From an uncultured Enterorhabdus sp. (GTDB taxonomy: Bacteria > Actinomycetota > Coriobacteriia > Coriobacteriales > Eggerthellaceae), in assembly GCA_947649205.1 (NCBI GenBank), contig CANSQM010000016.1, forward strand, positions 1 to 64,000: 64,000 nucleotides of DNA. Direction: 5' to 3'. The position numbers were made by a program, and so were the translations under genes. The notes beneath the pieces were generated by a model. It was given only the letters and a program-made list of their open reading frames with translations, had not been told where the DNA came from and did not search any database. Positions 40,209 to 49,616 of the stretch are shown here, in pieces. How positions within the stretch are numbered: position 1 is the first letter of the stretch; each line of letters opens with the position of its first letter.

Positions 40209-43200
40209 TTAGGCCTTCTCGATGTTCACGAGGAATCCCTTGCCGTCGCGCGCCGCAGCCGCTCCGGCGGCCCCGGGAACGAGCCGGTTCCAATGACAGG
40301 CGGAAACCTCCGCAGGGGCCGAGGCCGCCGTGCGCGGAGCCATGCCGTTCAGGCAGATAACGTGGGCCTCGCTGTCCTCGCAGGGGAAGGGGGCCACGCG
40401 CCCCGTTACGAGCACCGGCGCCTCGAGGGAGCCGCGCTCGTTGAACACCCGCACGGTGTCCCCCGTGGCCAGATCGCGAATGCGGGCCAGGGCCGGCGAC
40501 ACCTCAACGAAGCAACCGGGCTCGAAGGCCCGGGCCGCTGCGGAAAGACCGCGCAGGGCCGCTGTCTCACCCCGGCCGTTGTTCACCACCGCCACGATGG
40601 GGTAGGCCGTCCGGTCTACCTCGATGGCGCGGTAATCCGGTGCGAGGGCATCCTGCACCGCGGCATCCACCGCCCCGGCGGCCGCAACGCCCTCGGCGCC
40701 CTCCTCGACCGCGTCCGCTTCTGCCCCTTCCCCGGCATCGGATGCCGCCCCGGCTGCCCGAGAGGCCGCAGCCATCAGGACCGGCGAGGCGTAGGAGCCG
40801 TTCAGGCGGTTGTTCAGCGACGATTCCAACGGCTCGTAGTGCTCGGGCAGGGGCCCGTCGCCCAAGCGGTCGGACGCGAGCAGCCCCGTCTCTTCCCACA
40901 GACCCGGGAAGGCGCGGTTATCCGGCGCGAGCCAGCGTCCGTCGCGCAGAGCGGCGAAGTCGGGCTGATCGATGAGAATCCAGCTCTGGCCGTCCCAATG
41001 GAGCAGGTCAGCCGCCGCGTTCCAAGGCTGGCCGGCCAGATTGGCACTGGCCCGATTGCCGCGCACCCGCACGTTGCCGGGCCAGGTGAAGCCCCACTGG
41101 GGAAAGAGCCCCAGCCCGCTCTCGTCGGTGGCATCCCGCCGGCCCACGGGCTGTTCCGCGGCCCGCTCGAGGGAGGCGACGCTGTTCCAGCACCCGGCCA
41201 GGGCTGGTACGGCGCAGGCCACCGTCCCATCGGCCCGCAGGCCGTCAGGCCCCTCCAAGAGGCGCACGGCGGTGCTGTCGAAGTCGCTGTCCTCCACGAC
41301 ATAGCCGTTGAGGGCCCAGGCCACCCGGGCCGGATCCACCCGCTCGTCTGCCAGGTAGTTCCACTGGGCATTCAGCAGAGGCGCGGCCCCCGTGCCCCCC
41401 TTCGTGTCGTAGAGGTTGCGCACGCGGCGCCACAGATCGCCGATGATGGCGAGCTCGGAGCGGCTCTCCCCGAACGGCTCGAGGGCCGCGTCGGCGTGCT
41501 GCACCATGCGGCCGCTCGCCCGCAGGCCTCCCTTCTCGGGACCCACGGCCGCGGGCAGCACGTACACCGTCGTGCCCACCGTCGCGGCGTCCACATCCGG
41601 CGCGTTCCAGAACGAGGCCGTATCGTCCAGGGCGCTTTCCACGACCACGAGCCATTCCAGCGAGCCCAGGGTGCTCCCATCGAAGCCGCCAGGGGCCGCG
41701 GCCAGCAGGTCGGCCGACCAGGTGAAGCAGCCGCGCACCGTTCCCGCCGCCAAGGCGGCGAACAAGTCGCCTTCCGCGGCGGCGGCCCGCTTGGGCAGCC
41801 AGTCGTAGCCGTAGTCGTTCTCGGCGGTGGCCGCCGCGCCCCACCACTCCCGCAGGACGGACACGAGGCGCTTCGGATCCTGGGCGCGGGAGCCGGCCGG
41901 GGCCACGCGCCCCTCCAACCACGCCTGGAGCGTGCCGTCGTCGGTCGTGGGCCACGCCATGCCCCCCGGCAGCCAGTCGGGGCGCAGGCCCACCACATCG
42001 GCCGTGGCCTCCCCCGCCGCGCCGCCGGCGTAAGCGATACCGCCCCCGGGCAGCCCCACGTTGCCGAGCAGCAGCTGGGCCACGCAGGCGGCGCGGGCGG
42101 CCTGGGCCCCCGTGCCGTGCTGCACGAGCCCGGCCCCGGCGATGATCTTGGCCGCCCGATCGGGCGCCCCCGTGGCGGCGACGATCTCGTACACCCCTTC
42201 CAACACGGCCTGGTCCACACCGCACACAGTGCTCACCGTGTCAAGATCGTAGCGCCCATAGAACTCCTGGAGCCGCATCCACGTGCTGGAGGGATGCTGG
42301 AGCGTGATGTCGCGCACCGGCTTCGGCGTCGAGGGGATGGCCCACACGGGCACGCCCTCGCCGCGCACCCAGGCGAACTCGCCCTCGTAGCGCATGTTCC
42401 ACGTCTCCGTGCCGTCGATCTGCCAGCCCCAATGCGCCTTGTCGTAGGTGCCCGAGAACGGGTCCCACCCGGAGAACAGGCCGCTGCCGCTGTCGAAGGC
42501 GAAGCCGTCGTCCAGCAGGAAGGAGGCGCTCGTATAGTTCAGCACGTACTCGGGCTGCCAGAGGTTGTGATCCAGAATGTACTTCACGAGGCCGCCGAAG
42601 AAGGCGATGTCGGTGCCGGGGCGCAGGGCCACGTGGGTATCGGCCATCTCAGCCGTGCGGCTGCGCACTGGGTCCACCACGATCCAGCGGGCGCCCCGGT
42701 CGCGGGCCTGCTCGATCCAGCGGGCCGTAAGGGGCTGGGAGGCAACATGATCGGCGCCCACCGTGAGAATCACCTGGGAATTCACCATGTCGTTCAAGGC
42801 CGAAGAGGGCTCGGCGATGCCGAAGGTGGCCTCGGTGCCGGCCCCGAAGATGCGCCGGCCGCCGGCGGCCTCGCTGTCCAGATGCACGACGCCCCAGCTG
42901 CGCAGGGCCTTCATGAGCAGGTACTGCTCCTCCACGAGCAGCTTGGCACCTCCGAAGCTAGCCAGCGCCTCAGTGCGCATGACGGGCAGCTCGCCCTCGT
43001 ATTCCACGAAGCTCTCGTCGCGGGTCTTCTTCACCAGGGCCGCGATCTCGCCCAGGGCCATGTCCCACGAGATGTCCTCCCACTCCGCAGCGCCGGAACG
43101 GCGCACCCGCGGCGTGGCCAGGCGGCGCGGGTTGGCCACCTTCTCGCCGGTGGCCGGGTCGCGCTCCTCCCGCAGGTCCAAGAGCCGCTGGCCCCGGGTG

Positions 43201-43457
43201 CACAGCTTTCCGCCCGTGAAGGGGTTGGCCTCGTCGCCGACAACGGCAAGGGCCGCGCCGTCCTCGCAGACGATGGCCCCGGTGCAGCCCAGCGGGCAGC
43301 CCTCGCAGACGATAGGTCGCCACTCCTGCTCGCCCTCGGTCGGGGCCTCGGCGGCGGTCTCGTCATCGGCCCAGGCAGCCGTCGGCGCAAACGTCGCCGA
43401 GGCGGCCGCAGCGGCCAGCCCGGCTCCGGCAAGGAAACTTCTCCGCGTTAGTTCCAT
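40209..43457 (-). CDS. Tat-exported FdnG-like molybdopterin oxidoreductase, ligand residue replaced
   Basis: 1082 residues from ATG 43457 (GAGGAG upstream). Tat signal RRSFLAGAG at residues 5-13. The N-terminal [4Fe-4S] site is complete (C51, C54, C58, C86). Molybdopterin-binding segments fit the formate dehydrogenase-N group (LTVGADHVASQPL, WIVVDPVRSRTAEMADTHVALRPG, and the C-terminal EVSPALARIRDLATGDTVRVFNERG, FLVNIEKA). At the Sec/Cys position (UHGPTVASLAPTFG in FdnG) this protein reads GRRIFGAGTEATFG, so Gly near residue 200 replaces the Mo/W ligand. An Ala/Glu-rich insert lies near 890-930. Substrate is therefore uncertain; it may not be a formate dehydrogenase. Confidence 0.8.
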   Translation of the reverse strand: MELTRRSFLAGAGLAAAAASATFAPTAAWADDETAAEAPTEGEQEWRPIVCEGCPLGCTGAIVCEDGAALAVVGDEANPFTGGKLCTRGQRLLDLREERDPATGEKVANPRRLATPRVRRSGAAEWEDISWDMALGEIAALVKKTRDESFVEYEGELPVMRTEALASFGGAKLLVEEQYLLMKALRSWGVVHLDSEAAGGRRIFGAGTEATFGIAEPSSALNDMVNSQVILTVGADHVASQPLTARWIEQARDRGARWIVVDPVRSRTAEMADTHVALRPGTDIAFFGGLVKYILDHNLWQPEYVLNYTSASFLLDDGFAFDSGSGLFSGWDPFSGTYDKAHWGWQIDGTETWNMRYEGEFAWVRGEGVPVWAIPSTPKPVRDITLQHPSSTWMRLQEFYGRYDLDTVSTVCGVDQAVLEGVYEIVAATGAPDRAAKIIAGAGLVQHGTGAQAARAACVAQLLLGNVGLPGGGIAYAGGAAGEATADVVGLRPDWLPGGMAWPTTDDGTLQAWLEGRVAPAGSRAQDPKRLVSVLREWWGAAATAENDYGYDWLPKRAAAAEGDLFAALAAGTVRGCFTWSADLLAAAPGGFDGSTLGSLEWLVVVESALDDTASFWNAPDVDAATVGTTVYVLPAAVGPEKGGLRASGRMVQHADAALEPFGESRSELAIIGDLWRRVRNLYDTKGGTGAAPLLNAQWNYLADERVDPARVAWALNGYVVEDSDFDSTAVRLLEGPDGLRADGTVACAVPALAGCWNSVASLERAAEQPVGRRDATDESGLGLFPQWGFTWPGNVRVRGNRASANLAGQPWNAAADLLHWDGQSWILIDQPDFAALRDGRWLAPDNRAFPGLWEETGLLASDRLGDGPLPEHYEPLESSLNNRLNGSYASPVLMAAASRAAGAASDAGEGAEADAVEEGAEGVAAAGAVDAAVQDALAPDYRAIEVDRTAYPIVAVVNNGRGETAALRGLSAAARAFEPGCFVEVSPALARIRDLATGDTVRVFNERGSLEAPVLVTGRVAPFPCEDSEAHVICLNGMAPRTAASAPAEVSACHWNRLVPGAAGAAAARDGKGFLVNIEKA

Positions 43458-43527
43458 AGGTGACGATCTCCTCAGATGCGCTTGTTAACACCTCGTCTCT
43501 CGCCCAGCATTTTCCCACAGCGAACGA

Positions 43528-43564
43528 GAAAACGGCCCCCGGAAACGCGCTCTCCGGGGGCCGT
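43528..43564 (-). terminator. Intrinsic terminator of the formate dehydrogenase operon
   Basis: A 12-bp perfect stem, ACGGCCCCCGGA (43532-43543) with TCCGGGGGCCGT (43553-43564), has TTTTCTCG after it on the minus strand. It separates the fdhA transcription unit from the FdnG-like unit downstream. Confidence 0.9.
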
Positions 43565-43686
43565 CGGGGCCCATTCCCATAAATTGTCCACGTTCTTCAC
43601 CGCCTCACCCCCATTGATGAGGCGATTCGTCGGCTTTACCGGCTCAACGAGCCGATGGGCCGGCGGGACGCCGCCCTCCGGGTGCC

Positions 43687-46401
43687 TTAGGCCTCGGCCC
43701 GGCTGACGGCCACGGCGCACACCTTGTACTCGGGCACCTTGCACACGTCGTCCAAGGCCGCGTTGGTGAGCCAATTGGCGTTGCCGTCCTGGAAGTGGAA
43801 GGGCATCCACGTCTCGCCCGGCGAGGTCTTGGGCGACACGCGGGCCGTGGTGACCAGGGAACCACGGCGGCTTTCCACCCGGACCCGGTCGCCGTCGGCC
43901 ACGCCGAGGGCCGCCGCATCGGCATCGTTCAGCTCGATGAACGACGTGTCGCCCATGGCGTTGAGCCCCTCGGTCCGCGCAGTCATGGCACAGGCGTTGT
44001 AGTGGTGCAGCACGCGCCCGGTCATGAGCACGAGGGGGAACTCGCCGCAGGGCAGCTCGTCGGCGGGACGGTACTCCGCGTCGGAGAACTTCGCCTTCCC
44101 GCGGCTGAAGGTGCCCACGTGCATGATGGGCGTGCCCGGAGAATCCGCCGTGGGGCAGGGCCACTGAAGCCCGCCCCCGGCCACCGCAGCGCTATCGAGG
44201 CGCTCGTGGCTGATGCCGCCGTAGCTGGGAGTGAGCGAGGCCACCTCGTCCATGATGGCCGCCGGGCTCAGGTGGGGCTGCGGGTAGCCCATGCGGTTCA
44301 TGATCTCAGTGAAGATCCAGGTGTCGGGGCGCGTTCCCTCGATTTCCACAGCCGGGCGAATGCGCTGGACGCGGCGCTCGGTGTTGGTGAAGGTGCCCTC
44401 CTTCTCGGCGTAGCTGCGCCCGGGCAGCACCACGTCGGCCAGGGCCGCCGTCTCGGTGAGGAACAGATCGTCCACCACGAGGAAGTCCAGGGCCTCCAAG
44501 GCGCCCATCACGTGGTTCGTGTCGGCATCGGTGCGCACCGGGTCCTCGCCGAAGATGAACAGGCCCCGGATGCGGCCGTCCTTCATGGCACCGAAGCACT
44601 CGGTGGCCATGAGCCCCGGCTTCTCCGGCAGCGCCACGCCCCAGGCCGTCTCGAACTTGGCCCGCACCTCGGGGTTGGCCACCTTCTGATAGCCCGGGAA
44701 GTCGGCCGGAGTGGCCCCCATGTCGCAGGCGCCCTGCACGTTGTTCTGGCCGCGGATGGGGTTCACGCCGCAGCCGGGACGGCCCAGCTTGCCGGCCACC
44801 AGGGCGATGTTCGACAACGACATGACGCCCTCGGTGCCCGTGGAGTGCTCGGTCACGCCGAGGCAGTAGATGATGGGGGCGCGGTCGGCCCGGCCGTACA
44901 GCTCGGCGGCGGCCACCAGATCGTCCGGGTCGATGTGGCAGATCTCGGCCACGCGCTCGGGCGTGTACTCCTCCACCATGGCGGCGAAGGCGTCGAAGCC
45001 CTCAGTGCGCTCCTCGATGAAAGCGTCATCGGCCAGGCCCGCGTGGATGAGTGCCCGGGCGAAGCCGTTGGCGAAGGCCACGTTGGTGCCGGGGCGCAGC
45101 TTCAGGTGGATGTCGGCCCTCTCGGCAATGCGGATGTCGCGCGGGTCCACCACGATGAGCTTGCTGCCGCGCTCCACGGCGGCGCGCACCTGCATGCCGA
45201 TGACCGGGTGGGCCTCCTCGATGTTGGAGCCCACCATCATGATGACGTCCGGCGTGTCGGTAATGTCGGCGATGGTGTTGGTCATGGCGCCGGAACCCAG
45301 GGTGATGGCCAGGCCCGCCACGGTGGGGGCGTGGCACACGCGGGCGCAGTTGTCCACGTTGTTGGTGCCGAAGGCGGCCCGCGCCATCTTCTGCAGCAGG
45401 TAGATGTCCTCGTTGGCCGAGCGCGAGCAGGCGAAGGCGGCCACGGAGTCGGGGCCGGTCTCGCCGATGATGCGCTTGAAGTTCTCAGCCACGTAATCGA
45501 GCGCCTCGTCCCAGCCGGCCGGCTCCAGCGCCCCGGTGGCGCAGTTGCGGATGAGGGGCGTGGTGAGGCGATCGGACGCCTGGACGAAGTCGAAGCTGCC
45601 CGAGCGGCCCTTCACGCAGAGGCGGCCGTGGTTGGAGGGCCCGTCGGCCGGGCGCGTGTCCACGATGCGGCCGTCCTTCACGAGCAGGTCGTACTGGCAG
45701 CCCGTGGCGCAGTGGGGGCAGGTAGTGCGCACGGCGCTCACTTCCCAGGCGCGATAGTCGGCGCGACGCTTCTCCACGATGGCGCCGGTGGGGCAGGCCG
45801 CCGCGCAGCAGCCGCAGCTCTCGCAGCCCGTGGCGCGCCAGTCGGGCCCGAAGGGGGCCTCGACGGCCGCGCGCAGGCCCCGCTGGACCGTTTGCAGCGT
45901 GTGGTTGCGGGCCTGGTTGTTGCAGGCGCCCACGCAGCGCTGGCAGCCGATGCACAGCCGCGGGTCGAAGCGCAGAAACGGGTTCGCGTCCCGCACCGGG
46001 GCGTTCTTCTCGGGAACGGGGAAGCTGGGCGTCTCCACCCCCAGATCGCGGCAGAGGTCCTGCAGCTCGCAGTCGCCGTTCTTCAGGCAGCTGAAGCAGA
46101 AGTTGGTGGAATTCAGGCCGTGGTTGGAAATGACCAGGTCCAAGGCGAGGCGCCGGGCCTCCGCGACCCGCGGGGTATCGGTGCGCACCACCATGGCCTC
46201 GGCCACCGGGGTCTTGCAGGCGGCCACGAGCTCCGGCTCGCCTTCCACCTCCACCACGCATACGCGGCAGGAGCCCACATTGCTCACGTCTTTCAGGTAG
46301 CACAGGGTGGGAATGGCGACGCCGGCCTCCCGAGCCGCTTCCACGATGGTGGTGCCCGCGGGCACGGTCACGGCGCGGCCGTCGATGATCAGGTTAGGCA
46401 T
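43687..46401 (-). CDS. fdhA: Formate dehydrogenase catalytic subunit with NuoG-like FeS domain
   Basis: 904 residues from ATG 46401, overlapping the upstream flavoprotein gene by 8 nt. N-terminal [2Fe-2S] (C34, C45, C48, C62), then a His/Cys cluster (NHGLNSTNFCFSCLKNGDC), two [4Fe-4S] motifs (CIGCQRCVGAC, CESCGCCAAACP), and the oxidoreductase [4Fe-4S] (CPHCATGCQYDLL ... C262). The metal ligand is C356 in RVCHAPTVAG, the Cys form of the Sec site. No signal peptide, so cytoplasmic. It oxidises formate to CO2 (or the reverse) with electrons to the GltD-like partner. Fits with formate release by Oxc/Frc at 51-62 kb. Confidence 0.92.
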   Translation of the reverse strand: MPNLIIDGRAVTVPAGTTIVEAAREAGVAIPTLCYLKDVSNVGSCRVCVVEVEGEPELVAACKTPVAEAMVVRTDTPRVAEARRLALDLVISNHGLNSTNFCFSCLKNGDCELQDLCRDLGVETPSFPVPEKNAPVRDANPFLRFDPRLCIGCQRCVGACNNQARNHTLQTVQRGLRAAVEAPFGPDWRATGCESCGCCAAACPTGAIVEKRRADYRAWEVSAVRTTCPHCATGCQYDLLVKDGRIVDTRPADGPSNHGRLCVKGRSGSFDFVQASDRLTTPLIRNCATGALEPAGWDEALDYVAENFKRIIGETGPDSVAAFACSRSANEDIYLLQKMARAAFGTNNVDNCARVCHAPTVAGLAITLGSGAMTNTIADITDTPDVIMMVGSNIEEAHPVIGMQVRAAVERGSKLIVVDPRDIRIAERADIHLKLRPGTNVAFANGFARALIHAGLADDAFIEERTEGFDAFAAMVEEYTPERVAEICHIDPDDLVAAAELYGRADRAPIIYCLGVTEHSTGTEGVMSLSNIALVAGKLGRPGCGVNPIRGQNNVQGACDMGATPADFPGYQKVANPEVRAKFETAWGVALPEKPGLMATECFGAMKDGRIRGLFIFGEDPVRTDADTNHVMGALEALDFLVVDDLFLTETAALADVVLPGRSYAEKEGTFTNTERRVQRIRPAVEIEGTRPDTWIFTEIMNRMGYPQPHLSPAAIMDEVASLTPSYGGISHERLDSAAVAGGGLQWPCPTADSPGTPIMHVGTFSRGKAKFSDAEYRPADELPCGEFPLVLMTGRVLHHYNACAMTARTEGLNAMGDTSFIELNDADAAALGVADGDRVRVESRRGSLVTTARVSPKTSPGETWMPFHFQDGNANWLTNAALDDVCKVPEYKVCAVAVSRAEA

Positions 46402-48229
46402 ACTGGATGCGACCCCCTTCCGCACTGCCGCAGCCGAACACGTCGCAGCGCAGGCAGCGACCGCACTCCTGGGCGGCCTCTTCGGTGGACATGGCTTCTT
46501 CGGTAGCCGCGAAATCGCGGGCGCGCTCGCGGGCTGGGCGCTCGGCCACCGCTACGCGCCCCGTGGGCACGCGGCGGTTCGGCACCGCCGGGGGCGCCTC
46601 CACCCCGCAATCCAGGGTGTGGTTGTAGCCCAGGTAGGCGTCGATGTTGCGGGCCGCCACCTTGCCCGCGGCAATGGCGCGGATCACCGTGGCAGGGCCG
46701 GTCTGGCAGTCGCCGCCGGCGAACACGTTGGTGAAGCCCTCGGCCACCAGGAAGTTGTCCGCCGTGAAGCGACCGCGATCGGCGGCCATGCCGAAGGCCT
46801 CGAAGGGATCGGACACGATGTCCTGGCCGATGGCCACGAGCACCACGTCGGCGGCAATGACCGTCTCGGGCTTGTCGGCGGCCACGGGCGCGGGGCGGCC
46901 ACCCTTCATCGGGCCCACCATCTGGGGCTGGGTGATAAGCGCCCGCACGGCGCCCTCCTCGTTCACGGCCAGGCCCACCGGCGCCTGCAAGGGGCGCATC
47001 TCCACGCCCTCGGCAATGGCGGCCTCCACCTCGGCGGCCAGGGCCGTCATGTCCTCCAGGCGGCGGCGGTACACCACCGTCACCTCGCCGCCGCAGCGCA
47101 CGGCGGTGCGGGCGCAGTCCATGGCCACGTTGCCGCCGCCGACCACCACCACTGACTTGCCCGTGAAGTCGGGAATCTCTCCCTCGCCGATGGCGCCGAG
47201 CAGCTCCACGGCCGAGAACACGCCCGCGGCCCCCTCGTTTTCCAACCGCAGGGTCTTGGCCCCGTGGGCGCCGATGGCCACGTACAGAGCGTCGAAATCG
47301 GCGGCCAGGCGCTCCAGGGCCGCGGCATCTACCGCCTCGCCGGCGTGCACAGTGATGTCGCCGGCCCGCAGGATGGCGGCGATGTCCTCATCCAGGCGCT
47401 CCCGCGGGAAGCGGTAGGAGGGAATGCCGAAGCGCATCATGCCGCCCAGCTGGGTGCGGCCCTCGTACACGTGCACCTCATGGCCCATAAGGGCAGCGAA
47501 ATAGGCGCAGGTGAGTCCCGAGGGGCCCGCGCCCACCACGGCGATGCGGCGCCCCGTGGCCGGCAGGGCCTCGGGCACGGCCACTTCGTCGGCGGCGGCC
47601 CGGTCCACGGCGTAGCGCTTGATGCCGCGAATGTTCAGGGGCGCATCCACGAGCATGCGCCGGCAGCGGGTCTCACAGGGATGCTCGCACACGAAGGCGC
47701 AGGCCGTGGGGAACGGGTTGTCCTTGCGAATCATGGCCACGGCACCGGCGCAATCCCCCGCTCCGGCCAGGGCGATGTAGCCGGGCACGTTCACATGGGC
47801 GGGGCAATCGGTCTCGCAGGGCACCGACTGGCCCACACCCTCGGTGCAGCGGCGGCGCTGCACGTGGGAGGCGAACTCGTCGGCGAACTCGTCCAGGGCC
47901 GCGAGCACGGCCGCGCCGGCCTCCGAACCGATGGCGCAATCGGAGCCGTCGCGGGCCAGCTCGGCCAACGCACGCAGGCGCTCCATATCCCCCTCGGTGG
48001 CGCGGCACGCCAGCACCGAGCCCATGAGAGCCGCGGCCTGGGGCAGGCCGTCGCGGCAGGGCACGCACTTGCCGCAGGTCTGGGCGGCGCTCGCCTCCAG
48101 CAGCGTGGTGGTCAGCGCCACCGGGCACATCCCCGGGGGCGTGGCGACCACGCGCCGCTCGAAGCGATCGAGAAACGCCCGCAGCCGCCCGTCGTGGACG
48201 GCCCGCGCCTCGATAGAGAGTCGGTTCAT
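46394..48229 (-). CDS. FAD/NAD(P) oxidoreductase, GltD-like, with NuoF-type FeS domain
   Basis: 611 residues from ATG 48229 (GGGAGAAG upstream); a longer frame has no ribosome site. Residues 40-110 match the C-terminal [4Fe-4S] region of NuoF (AAQTCGKCVPCRDGLPQAAA), without the FMN/NADH domain. Then the GltD-type four-Cys FeS region (PCETDCPAHVNVPGYIALAG, CEHPCETRCRR) and two dinucleotide folds (IAVVGAGPSGLTCAYFA for FAD, VVVVGGGNVAMDCARTA for NAD(P)). It ends with a Cys-rich ECGRCLRCDVFGC segment. It likely couples formate dehydrogenase to NAD(P)H. First gene of the operon with fdhA. Confidence 0.87.
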   Translation of the reverse strand: MNRLSIEARAVHDGRLRAFLDRFERRVVATPPGMCPVALTTTLLEASAAQTCGKCVPCRDGLPQAAALMGSVLACRATEGDMERLRALAELARDGSDCAIGSEAGAAVLAALDEFADEFASHVQRRRCTEGVGQSVPCETDCPAHVNVPGYIALAGAGDCAGAVAMIRKDNPFPTACAFVCEHPCETRCRRMLVDAPLNIRGIKRYAVDRAAADEVAVPEALPATGRRIAVVGAGPSGLTCAYFAALMGHEVHVYEGRTQLGGMMRFGIPSYRFPRERLDEDIAAILRAGDITVHAGEAVDAAALERLAADFDALYVAIGAHGAKTLRLENEGAAGVFSAVELLGAIGEGEIPDFTGKSVVVVGGGNVAMDCARTAVRCGGEVTVVYRRRLEDMTALAAEVEAAIAEGVEMRPLQAPVGLAVNEEGAVRALITQPQMVGPMKGGRPAPVAADKPETVIAADVVLVAIGQDIVSDPFEAFGMAADRGRFTADNFLVAEGFTNVFAGGDCQTGPATVIRAIAAGKVAARNIDAYLGYNHTLDCGVEAPPAVPNRRVPTGRVAVAERPARERARDFAATEEAMSTEEAAQECGRCLRCDVFGCGSAEGGRIQYA

Positions 48230-48488
48230 AGGCTTCTCCCTCTTCTTGTTCAGGTTAGACATGCGCCAGTGTATCAGCCGGCGCCCGGGCCCGTGTTTCC
48301 GAATGGTTTCCCGCCGCCCAGCGGTGCAACTCGCAGGCCGGCCCGAAGAATGAGCAGAACGCGGAATGCATCGGGGCGACGAACCATACGGGAACTTTCC
48401 GACACGGGAAACCATCCCTGACGAAACTGCGGAAAACCACCGCGCCACCCTCACGACGAAACCCGCCAGAATCCACAACGCTCCGTAC

Positions 48489-48500
48489 TGACACTTGTCA
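48489..48500. promoter_or_regulatory. Palindrome TGACA-CT-TGTCA, possible operator
   Basis: Perfect 5-bp arms with a 2-nt centre, between divergent promoters of the formate dehydrogenase operon and the membrane protein. It overlaps the minus-strand TTGACA, so binding would affect the operon. Confidence 0.3.
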
Positions 48501-48528
48501 ACAAACGGTCTACAGGGCAATGATTAGC

Positions 48529-48556
48529 TTGTCGATCAAGGTTCTAGGGCTATACT
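48529..48556 (+). promoter_or_regulatory. Promoter of the Pro/Ala-tailed membrane protein
   Basis: TTGTCG (48529-48534), 16-bp spacer, TATACT (48551-48556). The predicted start is about 35 nt before the ATG at 48597, with AAGGAG between. Confidence 0.6.
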
Positions 48557-48596
48557 GTCACCGTTGTCATTTTGTCCCCGAATAAGGAGAACCACC

Positions 48597-49304
48597 ATGA
48601 ACACCTCCCACGCCAAAGCCATCAAGGGCATGAGCATCGCCAACATCGTGCTCGCGTCCCTCGGCATCATCGGCATCCTGATCGCCTGGGCCGGCCTCGG
48701 CGCCGGCGGTGCGGCCATCAACAATTCCGGCTACGACTACTTCTACACCGACGAGGGCTACATCATCGAGATGAGCGACATCAACATGCTGCTCGGCCTG
48801 GTGGGCGCCTTCGTGTTCTGGGGCTTTGCCTGCCTGGTGCTCGTGCTCATCGCCGGCATCATGGGCGTGCGCGGCGCCAACAAGCCCGAGAAGCTGAAGG
48901 GCGTCATGGTGTGGAACATCGTGGGCGCCGTCGCCGCCTTCCTCGGCGCGGGCATCATCTCGCTCGTGCTCTGCATCATCGTGGCCGTGAACGCCAACAA
49001 GGACAAGAAGCTCTACGCCATGGCCGCTCCCTACGGCGCCCCTGCCTACGGCGCTCCCACGGCTCCCGCGGTCCCGGCCCAGCCGGCCGCTCCCCAGCAG
49101 CCCGCCGCCCCGCAGGCCCCGGCCGCCCCGGTAGCCGTCGCCACCGAGACCCTCGTGTCCGACCCCGCCCCGGTGACCCCCGCCGCCGCCGAGGCAGCCG
49201 CCGCCGAGCCGGCCGTCGTCGTGCCCGACAACTACATCGAGGACGCCCAGGCCAGCGTCACCATCGTGGAGGAGACTCCCTCCAACGACAAGCCCCAGGC
49301 GTAA
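48597..49304 (+). CDS. Three-TM membrane protein with Pro/Ala-rich tail
   Basis: 235 residues from ATG 48597 with AAGGAGA. TM helices near 17-40 (IVLASLGIIGILIAWAGL), 63-88 (LLGLVGAFVFWGFACLVLVL) and 108-130 (VGAVAAFLGAGIISLVLC). After KKLYAMAAP the chain is Pro/Ala-rich (about 145-200), then acidic (NYIEDAQASVTIVEETPSN). The TM part resembles DUF4190/DUF308-like small membrane proteins. Function unknown. It has its own promoter and terminator. Confidence 0.75.
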   Translation: MNTSHAKAIKGMSIANIVLASLGIIGILIAWAGLGAGGAAINNSGYDYFYTDEGYIIEMSDINMLLGLVGAFVFWGFACLVLVLIAGIMGVRGANKPEKLKGVMVWNIVGAVAAFLGAGIISLVLCIIVAVNANKDKKLYAMAAPYGAPAYGAPTAPAVPAQPAAPQQPAAPQAPAAPVAVATETLVSDPAPVTPAAAEAAAAEPAVVVPDNYIEDAQASVTIVEETPSNDKPQA

Positions 49305-49324
49305 AAGCCAACACCCCCAGCACC

Positions 49325-49357
49325 AAAGAGAGGGAGCCCGAAAGGCTCCCTCTCTTT
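49325..49357 (+). terminator. Intrinsic terminator
   Basis: AAAGAGAGGGAGCC (49325-49338) pairs with GGCTCCCTCTCTTT (49344-49357) through a CGAAA-type loop. The T-run is short but the stem is perfect on both strands, so it may also serve the minus strand. The following 260 bp to the CDF gene hold nothing recognisable. Confidence 0.85.
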
Positions 49358-49616
49358 ATGCCCCAACATCAACCAGACCAAGCAGGTCCCCGCGCAGGAG
49401 GGGCGCGTTCGCGGACGTCTGAGCGCCCCGCGAAGAACGCGGCCCAAAAGAAGCAGATTCCACTTCAGCACCAACGATGCGGGGGATAGTACCGACCGAT
49501 GTGCGTCATCCCCTCTGCTTCTCCAGCCGCGTTCGCAGCGGGAACCAGCGCGAAGTCGGCCGTGAACGCACCCCTCCCGCGCGGGGACCGGACAGCCGCC
49601 AAACCAGCCAGAGTCC

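Larger units (their letters stand above)
48230..48596. other. 367-bp divergent intergenic region
   Basis: Lies between the formate dehydrogenase operon (minus) and the membrane protein gene (plus). It holds the promoter at 48529-48556 and the palindrome TGACA-CT-TGTCA at 48489-48500. A TTGACA on the minus strand at about 48497-48502 may serve the operon, but no good -10 follows at 17 bp. No gene was seen here. Confidence 0.4.

Noticed and set aside
41391..41401. Short C-rich runs of six to seven bases at several places, for example near 41395
   Set aside because: Too short for slippage switching and expected in GC-rich coding sequence; only the three runs of 10-11 were kept.
40089..43451. 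Very long plus-strand open frame (over 1000 codons) opposite the FdnG-like gene
   Set aside because: Its protein is Gly/His/Arg/Pro-rich without domain motifs, and the minus-strand gene has Tat, FeS and cofactor motifs. GC-rich third positions create such antisense frames.
43458..43531. Possible SECIS element or in-frame TGA selenocysteine for the formate dehydrogenases
   Set aside because: Neither formate dehydrogenase frame contains an internal TGA; fdhA uses Cys and the FdnG-like protein has Gly at that site.
43795..46506. Long plus-strand frame opposite the fdhA gene
   Set aside because: Composition is His/Gly/Ala-rich with no recognisable fold; fdhA has full FeS and metal-site motifs on the other strand.
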